This document shows, piece after piece, positions 1 through 7,809 of a stretch of DNA of 57,225 nt (its first letter is position 1; each line of letters starts with the position of its first letter). Origin of the DNA: Oscillospiraceae bacterium (GTDB taxonomy: Bacteria; Bacillota_A; Clostridia; Oscillospirales; Ruminococcaceae). The DNA is taken from contig JAGAJA010000124.1 in the NCBI GenBank assembly GCA_017829075.1, positions 1-57,225 of the forward strand, written 5' to 3'. Under the pieces are notes generated by a model that saw nothing but the letters and a program-made list of their open reading frames with translations, was not told the DNA's origin and did not search any database. The position numbers and the translations under genes were made by a program.

Positions 1-534
1 GATTTTCTTCTGGCAGCTCATTGCGTCTGCTGTGACAATTGAACCTTTAACATCAATCAGGTTGAGCAGTTCGGGAACTGCTGTGATTTCGTTAGTTTTT
101 TCTTCAACCGTCAGTTCACCCAGTGTAAGTTGATTTTCAGCAGCAAATGCGCTTATTACGTGATATGCCTTGTGCTTTGCGTTTGCGCTTCCACATATCG
201 TTTTGCCGTCTATCGCAACCACGCCACGCTCTGCTCTTTCTGCTGCCACCCAATCTATCAGGCATGACGATAGCTCAGACGGGTCTAGCTTTTCAAACAC
301 CCGCCTGAATGTATCACTGTCCGGTATACCGTTCGGAAGTTCAAGAAATTTCCCCAGATATTTCTGACGACTTTTGCCGAACGCCTCCATATCGGCAAAA
401 TCTTCCCCTCCGCATATTACGGTACACAATCCAATGATTATTATATCTTCGAGCTTATGTCGGATATTTCCATATTCTGTCCTTCTTGGCTCTTTGATAT
501 TTTTTATCCCCATTTTTAATTCTTCTATATTCAT
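1..534 (-). CDS. ISAs1-family transposase, N-terminal part (cut by window edge)
   Basis: The frame opens at an ATG at 534 and stays open to base 1, so 178 residues are visible and the C-terminus lies outside the window. It contains AIDGKTICGS and TADAMSCQKKI, which match the two aspartate-bearing blocks of ISAs1-type DDE transposases; the catalytic glutamate would lie off the edge. These enzymes cut and paste their own insertion sequence. The IS sits in the AT-rich mobile part of the window. Whether the copy is intact cannot be judged from here. The family call is based on motif recall. Confidence 0.8.
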   Translation of the reverse strand, partial: MNIEELKMGIKNIKEPRRTEYGNIRHKLEDIIIIGLCTVICGGEDFADMEAFGKSRQKYLGKFLELPNGIPDSDTFRRVFEKLDPSELSSCLIDWVAAERAERGVVAIDGKTICGSANAKHKAYHVISAFAAENQLTLGELTVEEKTNEITAVPELLNLIDVKGSIVTADAMSCQKKI

Positions 535-648
535 ATTTCCTATTATACATCTTTTCTGCGAAAAAGTAAATGCTGTTGCCGTGAAATTATCCCCCAGCCC
601 ACGACAACCCGCCGTTCCATATTATTTTATCGAAAGGAAAAATCAACC

Positions 649-1740
649 ATGATCAACCCATTAATTATCACCCGCAAAGAAAACGCAGGACTTTTCCGCA
701 AGGTCTGCCACGACCTCGGCGCTACCCAGCGAGAACTGGTCGCCGATGAATGGTCGCTTTCGCTGTTCCTGAAGAGCGATCTGAAGAACTACACATTTCA
801 ATCCCACTACATACTTGACATTTCTGCTGTCAAGGAAAAGGGCGATGACTTCATCTCGCTCTGTGAGGGCATTACCTACCAAAAGGACAATGCGAATATA
901 ATCATATATGCAGACCAGTCCTATCCCGGCGACAGCTTTCTGGACAAGCTGGTTCACTGCGGTTTCACAAACATTGTGGCAAATTATACCGACGCTGATG
1001 AGAAAACAAACATCACCCAAATGACCGAGGACTTGAAAGAATGTCTGACCTCCGGGCTGTCCAAGCAGAAATGGCGCAGGTTCGACAAATCCTTTGACGC
1101 ATTTGCAGAAGCCCGGGAAGCTGCAATGATTGCCGAAAAGGAAAAAGAGAAGCCCCGCTACTCACAGGCGGAGCTGCATATAGCAGTTGTCGGAGCGCAG
1201 AGCCGTATCGGAACTACCACACTGGCAATTCGCCTTGCGGAGTATTTCCACAGCCGTGACGGTGAAAGTGTGGTAGTGTGTGCGAATAAGCGGGGGATTC
1301 CCCAGCTTGATATGATAAAGGAATTTTATGACGGCATGGAGCAGAACGGGATATACACCGTCAATGGTATCGACATCTGTTCTCCATACGCCGAGCCGAC
1401 CAAGACCTACAACGCCGAGATATACGATTTTGGCAGTACGCCTGCGTCCGACCTTGATTTCAAGGATTTCGACAAGGTGTACGTTGTCGGCGGTACGTCC
1501 TGGAACGAGCTGCCGATGATATACACGGCACAGCTTGCCCTGAACAAGGTAAATTACACCGTGGCGGTAAATTTCTCAGATGAAGCTGCGGTGGAGAGAT
1601 ACCGGGAGGCTCTGGCGGTCAATCTCAACGATGTGATTTTGCTGCCGTTTGAGCCAGAGCTGTTTGAGATAGGACAGTATGAGGAGATATTTGACCGTGA
1701 GTTTGGAGAAACCGTCAAACGCGATGAAATAAGCGTGTAA
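649..1740 (+). CDS. MinD/ParA-like P-loop ATPase of a mobile element
   Basis: A 363-residue protein. Residues 1-150 look like a receiver-like or regulatory N-terminal domain. A deviant Walker A motif, GAQSRIGTTTLAIRL, begins near residue 182, as in the SIMIBI MinD/ParA/CpaE ATPases. Later blocks (IYDFGSTPASD and VAVNFSD) fit the switch and hydrophobic strands of that fold. The start is an ATG preceded by GAAAGGA about 8 nt upstream. No membrane segment is visible. The gene stands alone between the IS and the sigma-factor group, in the AT-rich element that ends at rpsI. Proteins of this type occur on Firmicute conjugative elements, where they are often uncharacterised; a role in positioning or regulation is inference. 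Confidence 0.6.
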   Translation: MINPLIITRKENAGLFRKVCHDLGATQRELVADEWSLSLFLKSDLKNYTFQSHYILDISAVKEKGDDFISLCEGITYQKDNANIIIYADQSYPGDSFLDKLVHCGFTNIVANYTDADEKTNITQMTEDLKECLTSGLSKQKWRRFDKSFDAFAEAREAAMIAEKEKEKPRYSQAELHIAVVGAQSRIGTTTLAIRLAEYFHSRDGESVVVCANKRGIPQLDMIKEFYDGMEQNGIYTVNGIDICSPYAEPTKTYNAEIYDFGSTPASDLDFKDFDKVYVVGGTSWNELPMIYTAQLALNKVNYTVAVNFSDEAAVERYREALAVNLNDVILLPFEPELFEIGQYEEIFDREFGETVKRDEISV

Positions 1741-1922
1741 GCTTAATACAAGTTTATTTTAGATTTTTAGCGCACACTGTAACTAGAAATACTTATTAAA
1801 TCTCTTTTTAGATCAGAATCTACGACATTCGCGATAACAAAATAATATGAATAAGCTGCCTAAAGCAAGCTGACAAAGCTGTTATTTGACTCTAAGTATT
1901 AATTAGTGAGCGATTGTGCCTA

Positions 1923-2165
1923 TTACGTCAGAGTAAAGCTTTTAGGCGTTCCACCTTCGGTGTTGACGAAGGTTATACTATCATTTGTCACCCTATCTAT
2001 AACAGCCGTTTCTCCATCACAGCAGGCTAACTCATTAGAACTATTATATAGGTCATAGTATGTTTCATCAGCTTCAATCCTACATTTCCATAATCTTTCG
2101 CCATATTTTTCGTATAGTGCTTCAACGCTTATGCAAACTTCCATATTCTGCTTATACTTTTTCAT
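1923..2165 (-). CDS. Small hypothetical protein
   Basis: An 80-residue acidic, apparently soluble protein with no signal peptide or membrane helix. It is rich in short beta-strand-like stretches (ETYYDLYNSSNELACCDGE). The ATG is preceded by AAAGGG at good spacing. I do not recognise a family. It lies downstream of, and in the same direction as, the sigma factor and exported-protein group, separated from it by a terminator, so it is probably transcribed on its own. Confidence 0.5.
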   Translation of the reverse strand: MKKYKQNMEVCISVEALYEKYGERLWKCRIEADETYYDLYNSSNELACCDGETAVIDRVTNDSITFVNTEGGTPKSFTLT

Positions 2166-2303
2166 AACTAAACCCTTTCTGTTTGCGCTGCATAGTCAGA
2201 TTATTCCGTTCTCACCTACTTATTATAATTATACCATTTCCCAGTTGTCTTGTCAATCGCTGCTCTAGTATATAATCGGATATACATACTTTTTTACAAA
2301 AAT

Positions 2304-2335
2304 AATCCGCTTGGCAACTAAGTACCAAGCGGATT
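2304..2335 (-). terminator. Rho-independent terminator after the exported-protein operon
   Basis: A perfect 11-bp stem (AATCCGCTTGG with CCAAGCGGATT) and a 10-nt loop. Read on the minus strand it is followed by a T-rich stretch. It lies about 90 nt beyond the stop of the lipoprotein gene at 2426 and would end the leftward operon that begins with the sigma factor. Confidence 0.75.
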
Positions 2336-2425
2336 AAGCAATTGTTTCTTTCTTAATCAAAAGCCCTGTGTAAAAGAAGTTCTCCATTTACATTATGCCA
2401 ATTTATTAGCCATGACAATGCAATA

Positions 2426-3076
2426 CTACGAACAGGACACGGCTTCTGTCAGCCCCTTTGCCAGAGAAAGTGCAGTTTCATCATCCCACGAATTTCCTTC
2501 GATAGTCAAAGAAAATGCGTAGATGCTGTTGCGAAACTCAAAAATTACCATATTAGGGAAAACGTCGATTGAATTACGCTGGAAATGCTTGTAATACAAA
2601 TCAACAGACGTATCAAGGTTCTCGCTATAATACGATATATGATTTTCTCCAATTAAGTCTCCCATAATAGATGCATCTTCGGTGTTGACAAAACTGTTTA
2701 CCGCTTTTTCCATGAGTTTATCCATAGAAAGAGTATTACTGAAGAAAACATTAACCATATCTACAGTACCCTGTTGGTCGAACAGTTCAGGAACTGCTAT
2801 GCTCACAATTTGACTATCCGAAGCAGACACAGGTTCTTTATCGTTGTTAAGATATTGCAGAATGGAGAAATCGTCATGTTGTTGTATAAGCATACTACGA
2901 GGCTCAAAAAACATCAGAATTTCATCTGAAATACAATCTGAAAGCGGTTCTCCGTTTATAGTGTCTTGAGATTGTGATGAGATAACACTTAGATTTTCTT
3001 CTGCGGCAGATGAAGCGCAAGAACAAAGCGACAAACACAAGAAGGAAAGAGCGAATAATTTAAGCTGATACTTCAA
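2426..3076 (-). CDS. Putative lipoprotein
   Basis: A predicted exported lipoprotein of about 216 residues. I place the start at a TTG at 3076 because GGAAAGGGGG (3086-3095) sits 9 nt upstream and the resulting N-terminus (MKYQLKLFALSFLCLSLCSC) is a classic lipoprotein signal with a cysteine after LCS. An upstream ATG at 3103 lacks a ribosome site. The mature part has no motif I recognise; it is acidic and serine-rich. The gene overlaps the end of the preceding exported-protein gene by 17 nt, suggesting coupled translation. It is the last gene of the sigma/anti-sigma operon, so it may be a product controlled by that pair. Confidence 0.6.
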   Translation of the reverse strand: MKYQLKLFALSFLCLSLCSCASSAAEENLSVISSQSQDTINGEPLSDCISDEILMFFEPRSMLIQQHDDFSILQYLNNDKEPVSASDSQIVSIAVPELFDQQGTVDMVNVFFSNTLSMDKLMEKAVNSFVNTEDASIMGDLIGENHISYYSENLDTSVDLYYKHFQRNSIDVFPNMVIFEFRNSIYAFSLTIEGNSWDDETALSLAKGLTEAVSCS

Positions 3077-3761
3077 TGAAGGTGTCCCCCTTTCCTGCTT
3101 CATAACAAACAGGCAAAGTATATTTTGTGGTATTTACCAAGTTTTCGGACACATATCTGTAACAATAATAAGTAAAATCTACATAATAAGCATCACTGCT
3201 AATTATATATTCGATTTTATAGGGTACATATTTTGGATATACATCTGTATCAAGATAGCCACATCCAATAATATCTGTATACCTATGGTGTTCGGTACTC
3301 ACAGGGGAACTATAAACCGAAGCCTCAACATAAAAACCATTTCCCCCATCACCATAAAAGCACCGTTGATATGTCGAATAGACTGTTCTCGGCATAATGC
3401 CTGTTGTATAATTTGTTGAATTGCTTGGTTCACTTGCGTTGCCCGCACTTTGATTTGTAATGTCATTTTCGTATGCAGCCATCAGATATGTTCTAAACTC
3501 ACTCATTGTCATTTGACTAAAAAATGCAGCAAGCTGTTCTTCTTCGTCTTCTGCTTCATCCATTAACTTGAACTGATAATCTGTGCCGTAAGCCTGATTA
3601 AATGCCGCCAGCTCGTCCTCATAAGGCTGAAGAATAGTCGAAGCGTTTATCTGTTCCGCATTCGCTGTACTCGGGAAAGCAAAAATTGAGATTATCATTG
3701 CCAAAACCAATGTTACATATAGCAATTTGTTTGCATGGGCTATGGTACGGTACTGTTTCAT
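3060..3761 (-). CDS. Secreted protein of unknown function
   Basis: A 233-residue protein with an N-terminal signal peptide: basic start, hydrophobic stretch LLYVTLVLAMIISIFAF, likely cleavage after STANA. The mature region begins with an acidic helical segment (residues 45-100), then a tyrosine-rich beta-like C-terminal half (residues 120-225) with several TYQRCF and YYCYRY type strands. I do not recognise a family. It lies between a smaller exported protein and a lipoprotein in one leftward operon headed by an ECF sigma factor, so an envelope or extracellular role is likely. Confidence 0.55.
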   Translation of the reverse strand: MKQYRTIAHANKLLYVTLVLAMIISIFAFPSTANAEQINASTILQPYEDELAAFNQAYGTDYQFKLMDEAEDEEEQLAAFFSQMTMSEFRTYLMAAYENDITNQSAGNASEPSNSTNYTTGIMPRTVYSTYQRCFYGDGGNGFYVEASVYSSPVSTEHHRYTDIIGCGYLDTDVYPKYVPYKIEYIISSDAYYVDFTYYCYRYVSENLVNTTKYTLPVCYEAGKGDTFIEVSA

Positions 3762-3795
3762 AATTCATTCTCCTTATCTATTATTGTAAATGATG

Positions 3796-4230
3796 TTAGA
3801 TTGTTACTTCGTCACTATAAACAGTAATAGTTTCAGTTGTTCCATCCTCTGTGGTTAAAGTAAAATCAGTTTTCAAACGATACGTTCCGCTGTCAAGCCC
3901 CGTCTTACTGTTTGACATAGATAAACTTTTTGCGTTTACCGTTTTTGTCCAATGTGCATCCTCAACCTCGTTCCAGACCCACAAACCCCAGAATTTTTCC
4001 AAAGTTTGTTCAGCGGAAATGGACTTCACCACTCCGCTTTGTAACGTGCTTGTACAGATACCTTTTGTCCCCGATATAGTCAGTCTTGAAATCGGAGTAC
4101 AATCAATGGCATATCTCGGAGAAATTGTCTCGCTGACAAAAGATGCACCAGCCGCAAATGCATGAGGTGTAAGAGGGGCAAGCACCATTGTCGAAGCAAG
4201 TAACGCTGAAAAAAGTTTTGTTTTAATCAT
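3796..4230 (-). CDS. Small secreted beta-rich protein
   Basis: A 144-residue protein with a clear signal peptide (SALLASTMVLAPLTPHAFA) and a mature part of about 115 residues rich in alternating threonine/serine strands, compatible with a single Ig-like or beta-sandwich domain (TYRLKTDFTLTTEDGTTET). No catalytic motif is visible. It follows the anti-sigma gene by about 90 nt. Small exported proteins of this kind next to DUF4367/ECF pairs are common in Clostridia; their function is not known to me. Confidence 0.55.
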   Translation of the reverse strand: MIKTKLFSALLASTMVLAPLTPHAFAAGASFVSETISPRYAIDCTPISRLTISGTKGICTSTLQSGVVKSISAEQTLEKFWGLWVWNEVEDAHWTKTVNAKSLSMSNSKTGLDSGTYRLKTDFTLTTEDGTTETITVYSDEVTI

Positions 4231-4322
4231 AAACAGATTTCCTTTCTTATAAACATTCTAGGATTTCATTATCCTACATTTATAACATCTGATGACGTAC
4301 CGCTTTTGTTATGACAAAAAAA

Positions 4323-4988
4323 TCACTTTTTTATTTTCAGCGTTCTGCCTAAATCCATCATTTGGGTTTTGTCCATATTGCCAAAAATATCAATAATATA
4401 ATCTCCATTATCCCAAACTAACACCGAATATGTACCTGATTTTTGATAGTACGCATCACGCCCATCATAAAGTAAATATTCAAGATTATTATTATGCTCA
4501 TTATCAAAGTGAGCATTATATTCCTTCTTAACCCACTGCATAAACACAAAATCTTCGTCTGTTACAATATTATGATATGAAAAAACCGCAGCAGTCTCTG
4601 GAGAAATGTTTTCTTCATATAAAACATAATCCTCACTAAGTCCAGATAAATAATACATTTTTTCTAACGTTACAGGACAATTCTCGGTGTTTATTGCAAA
4701 GAGTTCGGTATTGTCCTTGTGATTTTTCACTCCAAAGCTTCCGAATATCATTGCAGTAGCAGTAGCCGAAATAACCGCCAAAAAGATTGCTGCAATAATG
4801 ATGACAGCAGTACGACGGTTCAGCCTGATATTTTTGGATATTTGAATTTGTGTTTGTGCAGGCGCAAAAATACGTTTCATGGCACGTTTATGCTTCCTAG
4901 AAAAGCGGTGTCTTTTTGAATTATCATACTCTGAAAACTCGTCAGAGTGTATTTCCAAAAGAATTTCTTCCAGAATGTGTTCGCTCAT
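4323..4988 (-). CDS. Membrane anti-sigma factor-like protein (DUF4367-like)
   Basis: A 221-residue protein with a basic cytosolic N-terminus (about residues 1-60), one transmembrane helix (TAVIIIAAIFLAVISATATA, residues 59-78) and an extracellular C-terminal domain resembling DUF4367 (strands such as YYQKSGTYSVLVWDNGDYI). Its ATG overlaps the stop of the upstream sigma factor (ATGA-type overlap at 4985-4988), the usual arrangement for an ECF sigma factor and its membrane regulator. It is inferred to hold the sigma factor inactive until an envelope signal arrives. The N-terminus lacks a clear zinc-binding anti-sigma motif. Confidence 0.65.
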   Translation of the reverse strand: MSEHILEEILLEIHSDEFSEYDNSKRHRFSRKHKRAMKRIFAPAQTQIQISKNIRLNRRTAVIIIAAIFLAVISATATAMIFGSFGVKNHKDNTELFAINTENCPVTLEKMYYLSGLSEDYVLYEENISPETAAVFSYHNIVTDEDFVFMQWVKKEYNAHFDNEHNNNLEYLLYDGRDAYYQKSGTYSVLVWDNGDYIIDIFGNMDKTQMMDLGRTLKIKK

Positions 4989-5536
4989 AATAACTGCTCC
5001 TTATTGCACACAAATTCTTTAATAGCGTTCCTAGCTAAGTGTAACCTCTGCCTAACAGCTACTTCTGAAATATTCAACTGTGCTGCGATTTCCTTGTTTG
5101 ATAAACCGACCACACAACTCAAGGTAATGGTATCACGCCATAGCTGCGGCAACCCAGATATATATTTTTTCAGTTCGTCATGGGATATTTTGCCAAGGAC
5201 ATTATCCTCTAGGGATAAATCAATTAGTTCATGCGAGATTTCGTCGGTGAGTTCAGAGGTTTCTACGCAACATTTCTTCTTGAACATATCAATAGAAATG
5301 TTTCTAATAATAACATCTATATAAGCTAGTCTTTTGTTATGCTCAAGTGAGAAAAATTTTTGCGGTTTTTCCGCAATTCTTACGAAAGCCTCTTGAACGG
5401 CTTCTTCTGCTTCTTCGGTATTATGAAGTTTTGATAAAGCAATTAAAAAAAATCTGTTACTATTTTGTTCATAAAATTCTGAAAGTGTGTTTCTTTGTTC
5501 ATCTGTTTCAAGCATGGCAAGCGCCGAATATATCAT
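4985..5536 (-). CDS. ECF-type RNA polymerase sigma factor
   Basis: A sigma-70 family protein of about 183 residues. Region 2 (NRFFLIALSKLHNTEEAEEAV) and region 4 (TITLSCVVGLSNKEIAAQLN followed by an RLHLAR recognition helix) are both present, separated by an acidic linker, as in ECF sigma factors. I prefer the ATG at 5536, with AGGA 11 nt upstream, over the ATG at 5548, which overlaps the AGGATGG sequence. It is the first gene of a leftward operon with its probable anti-sigma partner and three exported proteins, so these are plausible targets. Confidence 0.8.
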   Translation of the reverse strand: MIYSALAMLETDEQRNTLSEFYEQNSNRFFLIALSKLHNTEEAEEAVQEAFVRIAEKPQKFFSLEHNKRLAYIDVIIRNISIDMFKKKCCVETSELTDEISHELIDLSLEDNVLGKISHDELKKYISGLPQLWRDTITLSCVVGLSNKEIAAQLNISEVAVRQRLHLARNAIKEFVCNKEQLL

Positions 5537-5588
5537 TTTAATCACCATCCTGCTGTTGTTTTAACACAAATAATGTGTAATTGCTGAT

Positions 5589-5617
5589 ATTATACCATTT
5601 ATTCTTGATTATTTCAA
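5589..5617 (-). promoter_or_regulatory. Promoter of the sigma-factor operon
   Basis: On the minus strand TTGAAA (5612-5617) and TATAAT (5589-5594) are separated by exactly 17 bp. The predicted start lies about 45 nt upstream of the sigma-factor ATG. It looks like a housekeeping sigma-A promoter; no second, ECF-like promoter was recognised. Confidence 0.65.
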
Positions 5618-5798
5618 CCCCAATGGCTATCAAATCAAGCTATTCACAAAATATTTTATATATAATAGTCGGAAAGCCATTGTCAAATTCGGCATTTTCA
5701 ACAATTCAAACACAGCACACATAGTTAAAACGTCTAAATTTCTACAAATCAACAAAACACCATAACAAATCAGATAGGTAAACAGATGTATAATTAAA

Positions 5799-5901
5799 CG
5801 TATCCGCCAAACCACCCTGCGTCGTAAACAAGTAACCCTCTGCTAACATACAAAAAGCAGAGGGTTACTTGTTTACGACGCAGGGTGGTTTGGCGGATAC
5901 G
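5799..5901. repeat. Perfect 46-bp inverted repeat with 11-nt loop
   Basis: The arms 5799-5844 and 5856-5901 are exact reverse complements, and pairing stops abruptly on both sides. There is no T-run, so it is not a typical terminator. It lies in the roughly 550-bp space between the sigma operon and an XRE regulator; apart from the sigma promoter and the terminator at 6060, I see nothing else there. A weak leftward frame that begins in the left arm is not credible as a gene. Possible roles are a processed hairpin RNA, a protein-bound cruciform, or the scar of an inverted duplication. Confidence 0.85.
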
Positions 5902-6059
5902 GTCTGACCATCTATTACTTTTAAAATATTTCGTATAGTTTTTTATACAAATGCTAAGAGTTAGGAAAGCTCCATTTGTATATTATAATCTGAAAAAAGA
6001 TGGACAACAGCCCACTAAACAATATTGTATCAATCGTATGAGCATTGTGAAAAAACAGA

Positions 6060-6084
6060 CGCAGTCAGCAATAAAGTGACTGCG
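6060..6084 (-). terminator. Terminator of the leftward XRE regulator gene
   Basis: CGCAGTCA (6060-6067) pairs perfectly with TGACTGCG (6077-6084). On the minus strand the stem is followed by TCTGTTTTTT. It lies just beyond the stop at 6100. Confidence 0.75.
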
Positions 6085-6099
6085 CTTGTTTATATGCTG

Positions 6100-6345
6100 T
6101 TACTTAATCCCTAGTAGTTCATTGACCGTCACACCGAAGCACTTAGCAAGTGCTGTTATTTCAATGTCAGTAACAAATCTTTCGCCGGATTCTATTCGCT
6201 GGATTGCATTCTTATCGACATCCAGCTTAATCACCTGAAGCCTGTCGGCAAGCTCACGCTGTGAGATCCTAAGAGCCTTGCGCAACTCTTTAATTTTTAT
6301 TCCGGCAATGTTATTGCGGCCATCTGCTGTTCTTGCTTTGAACAT
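6100..6345 (-). CDS. XRE-family helix-turn-helix repressor
   Basis: An 81-residue Cro/CI-type regulator. The HTH spans about residues 17-72: KIKELRKALRISQRELADRL, then a recognition segment with DKNAIQRIESGER. The start is the ATG at 6345 because GGGAGGTG lies 6 nt upstream; a more upstream GTG would overlap that ribosome site. It is divergent from a second small XRE gene at 6502 across a short region containing an inverted repeat, the layout of a lysis/lysogeny-like switch on mobile elements. Confidence 0.8.
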   Translation of the reverse strand: MFKARTADGRNNIAGIKIKELRKALRISQRELADRLQVIKLDVDKNAIQRIESGERFVTDIEITALAKCFGVTVNELLGIK

Positions 6346-6429
6346 ATTATCACCTCCCACCAGATGTCAGTTTTATATAACCATATATGTAATAAAATGG
6401 CTATTTGTAAGAATGATCGGAACTGCCAC

Positions 6430-6490
6430 CTACTATTATACCCTATTTATTGGGTATATGCAATACTGTTTTTTACCAGTATAATAGTAG
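6430..6490. promoter_or_regulatory. Divergent promoter/operator between two XRE genes
   Basis: CTACTATTATAC (6430-6441) and GTATAATAGTAG (6479-6490) form a perfect inverted repeat, and each arm contains a TATAAT -10 element facing outward (6434-6439 leftward, 6480-6485 rightward). Between them, TACCC and GGGTA at about 6440-6456 form a second small inverted repeat. One regulator dimer per arm could block both promoters. Direct evidence is limited to the sequence symmetry and -10 boxes. Confidence 0.5.
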
Positions 6491-6501
6491 TAGGTGATAT
6501 T

Positions 6502-6720
6502 ATGATTAATTACGATCCTTTCTGGGAATACCTTACAAGTCATGACATAAGTACATACAAGCTGATCAACACCTATGGCATTAGCAAGGGGCTTATTGAT
6601 AGGATGAAGCATAACAAGGCAATAACAACATTTACTATCAACGAGCTGTGCAATACCTTAAATTGCAGCATTGATGACATTATGGCGTTCGTTCCGGATA
6701 ATAAGGAAAATAAAGATTAA
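6502..6720 (+). CDS. Small XRE-type HTH regulator
   Basis: A 72-residue protein. ISTYKLINTYGISKGLIDRM and TINELCNTLNCSIDDIMAF form the usual HTH of the short YvaO/HTH_26 class. I chose the ATG at 6502, with AGGTGA just upstream; an in-frame extension back to 6364 has no ribosome site and reads as promoter DNA. The -10 box ends only about 16 nt before the ATG, so the 5' untranslated region is very short. It forms a divergent pair with the gene at 6345. Confidence 0.75.
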   Translation: MINYDPFWEYLTSHDISTYKLINTYGISKGLIDRMKHNKAITTFTINELCNTLNCSIDDIMAFVPDNKENKD

Positions 6721-6748
6721 GGCTTTCGATTGATCGGAAGTCTTTTTT
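6721..6748 (+). terminator. Terminator after the small XRE gene
   Basis: GGCTTTCGA and TCGGAAGTC (6734-6742) pair with G-T wobbles and are followed by six Ts (6743-6748), directly after the stop codon of the gene ending at 6720. Confidence 0.65.
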
Positions 6749-6793
6749 ATTCGGTGCCGTTATCCTAAATATAAGGGTGTGTTATGTTTTGCA

Positions 6794-7132
6794 CTAATTC
6801 ACTTCTTTTGTAGTTTCTTCAATCAGCCGATTGATGTAACCCTGAACCGCACCAACCTGTGAAATATCCAGACAATCAACCATTTCTTTGACGCAGCGGC
6901 GCACATCTTGGTCATCCAAAAACGCAATGTCACTGCGGCAGAGAAGATAATCAATAGATACATGAAATACCTCTGCCAGTTTGATAATACTGCTTGTTGG
7001 AATGTCTCTTACTTCGTTCTCGTAAGCGGATAATGTTGGCTGCGTGACAGAGAGAATTTCGGCTAATTGTTCCTGAGATACTTTATACTTGTCCCTCAAG
7101 AAGCGAATCCTGTTTTTGCATGATACCGGCAA
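6794..7132 (-). CDS. XRE-family regulator
   Basis: A 112-residue regulator with an HTH in residues 7-62 (RIRFLRDKYKVSQEQLAEIL, VTQPTLSAYENEVRDIP, and IDYLLCRSD ending the fold) and a helical C-terminal tail of about 40 residues. It starts at a TTG at 7132 with GGGAGGTG upstream; the next in-frame alternatives would truncate the HTH. It is divergent from the RNA/excisionase/integrase block and is a likely repressor of element excision. Confidence 0.8.
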   Translation of the reverse strand: MPVSCKNRIRFLRDKYKVSQEQLAEILSVTQPTLSAYENEVRDIPTSSIIKLAEVFHVSIDYLLCRSDIAFLDDQDVRRCVKEMVDCLDISQVGAVQGYINRLIEETTKEVN

Positions 7133-7220
7133 TTTTTTACACCTCCCTGAGATATAGTATATAACATTTACAAAGGGATTTCAATAAAATAATTGGTATA
7201 AAAATATATCAGAGATTTTA

Positions 7221-7249
7221 TAAACAAATATATTATTTTAGTGTATAAT
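7221..7249 (+). promoter_or_regulatory. Promoter of the large RNA candidate
   Basis: TATAAT at 7244-7249 with TAAACA at 7221-7226 (four of six matches to TTGACA) at 17-bp spacing. It faces right, away from the XRE gene at 7132, and is followed by no ribosome site or plausible ORF for several hundred bases. Confidence 0.5.
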
Positions 7250-7255
7250 AAGCCC

Positions 7256-7745
7256 AGGGAACCTAGAGCAGCGAAAGAGGAAGCGTCAGCCCCGCTGGGG
7301 TATCGGACTAATTACATTATCCGAATAAAGTCCGCTGCAGGATCATCCCTGCACAGTTCTTTGACAACCGAATAGCAAGGCAGATAACATAAGCTGATGA
7401 ACTCAAAGACGCGCCAGGACATTCCTGCTGTCGATCTGACGGGGTATCTCATTATCCGTGACCACCTATTATACTTGCGCGAGAATAACAGATACACCGC
7501 CACCTCCCGACAGTCAGCAAGACCCCTAAACGCATAGGAGATTCTTTTAAGGAACGAGCGCGGGGAGAAGCAGCATAATGATACTTCCGGCGACGGCTGT
7601 CCCACAGGAATGGGCAGGGGTGAAATTCCCATGTCAGGCTGCGTACCTACCTGAATCTGCTTTGACAATAATTCAAACACTATAAAGCAGCCATGTCACT
7701 CTTCTTCACTCATAGTGAACCAGATATGTGACATGGCTTTTGCTT
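7256..7745 (+). ncRNA. Probable large structured non-coding RNA (~490 nt)
   Basis: This stretch has a promoter on its left, an intrinsic terminator on its right (7689-7741) and no credible gene; a 122-codon leftward frame inside it has no ribosome site and does not read like a protein. It is more GC-rich than the flanking AT-rich element and contains several local hairpins, such as TGCAGG with CCTGCA around 7345-7365 and CAGGA with TCCTG around 7408. It sits directly before the excisionase. I cannot assign it to a known class. Large phage- or element-borne RNAs of rumen Firmicutes (ROOL-like) are one possibility, and an element-regulating RNA is another. Confidence 0.45.
7689..7741 (+). terminator. 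Terminator ending the RNA candidate
   Basis: AGCCATGTCAC (7689-7699) pairs perfectly with GTGACATGGCT (7728-7738), followed by TTT. An inner TTCACT/AGTGAA hairpin sits in the loop. Confidence 0.7.
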
Positions 7746-7776
7746 ATACTATAATTTAATGGAGGTTTCCTGCTGC

Positions 7777-7809
7777 ATGATACACAAAATCTATGCAGGC
7801 TCTTGCTAA
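7777..7809 (+). CDS. 10-codon leader ORF coupled to the excisionase
   Basis: GGAGG at 7761-7765 precedes an ATG at 7777 that opens a 10-residue frame (MIHKIYAGSC). Its TAA stop at 7807-7809 overlaps the ATG of the excisionase as TAATG. The excisionase itself has only a weak ribosome site, so its translation probably depends on ribosomes ending this leader. No function for the peptide is implied. Confidence 0.5.
   Translation: MIHKIYAGSC

Noticed and set aside
5630..5815. 61-codon leftward frame starting in the palindrome
   Set aside because: No ribosome site, AT-rich hydrophobic content, and it starts inside a perfect inverted repeat.
7312..7680. 122-codon leftward frame inside the RNA candidate
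   Set aside because: No ribosome site, unlikely composition, and it lies wholly inside a region with a rightward promoter and terminator.
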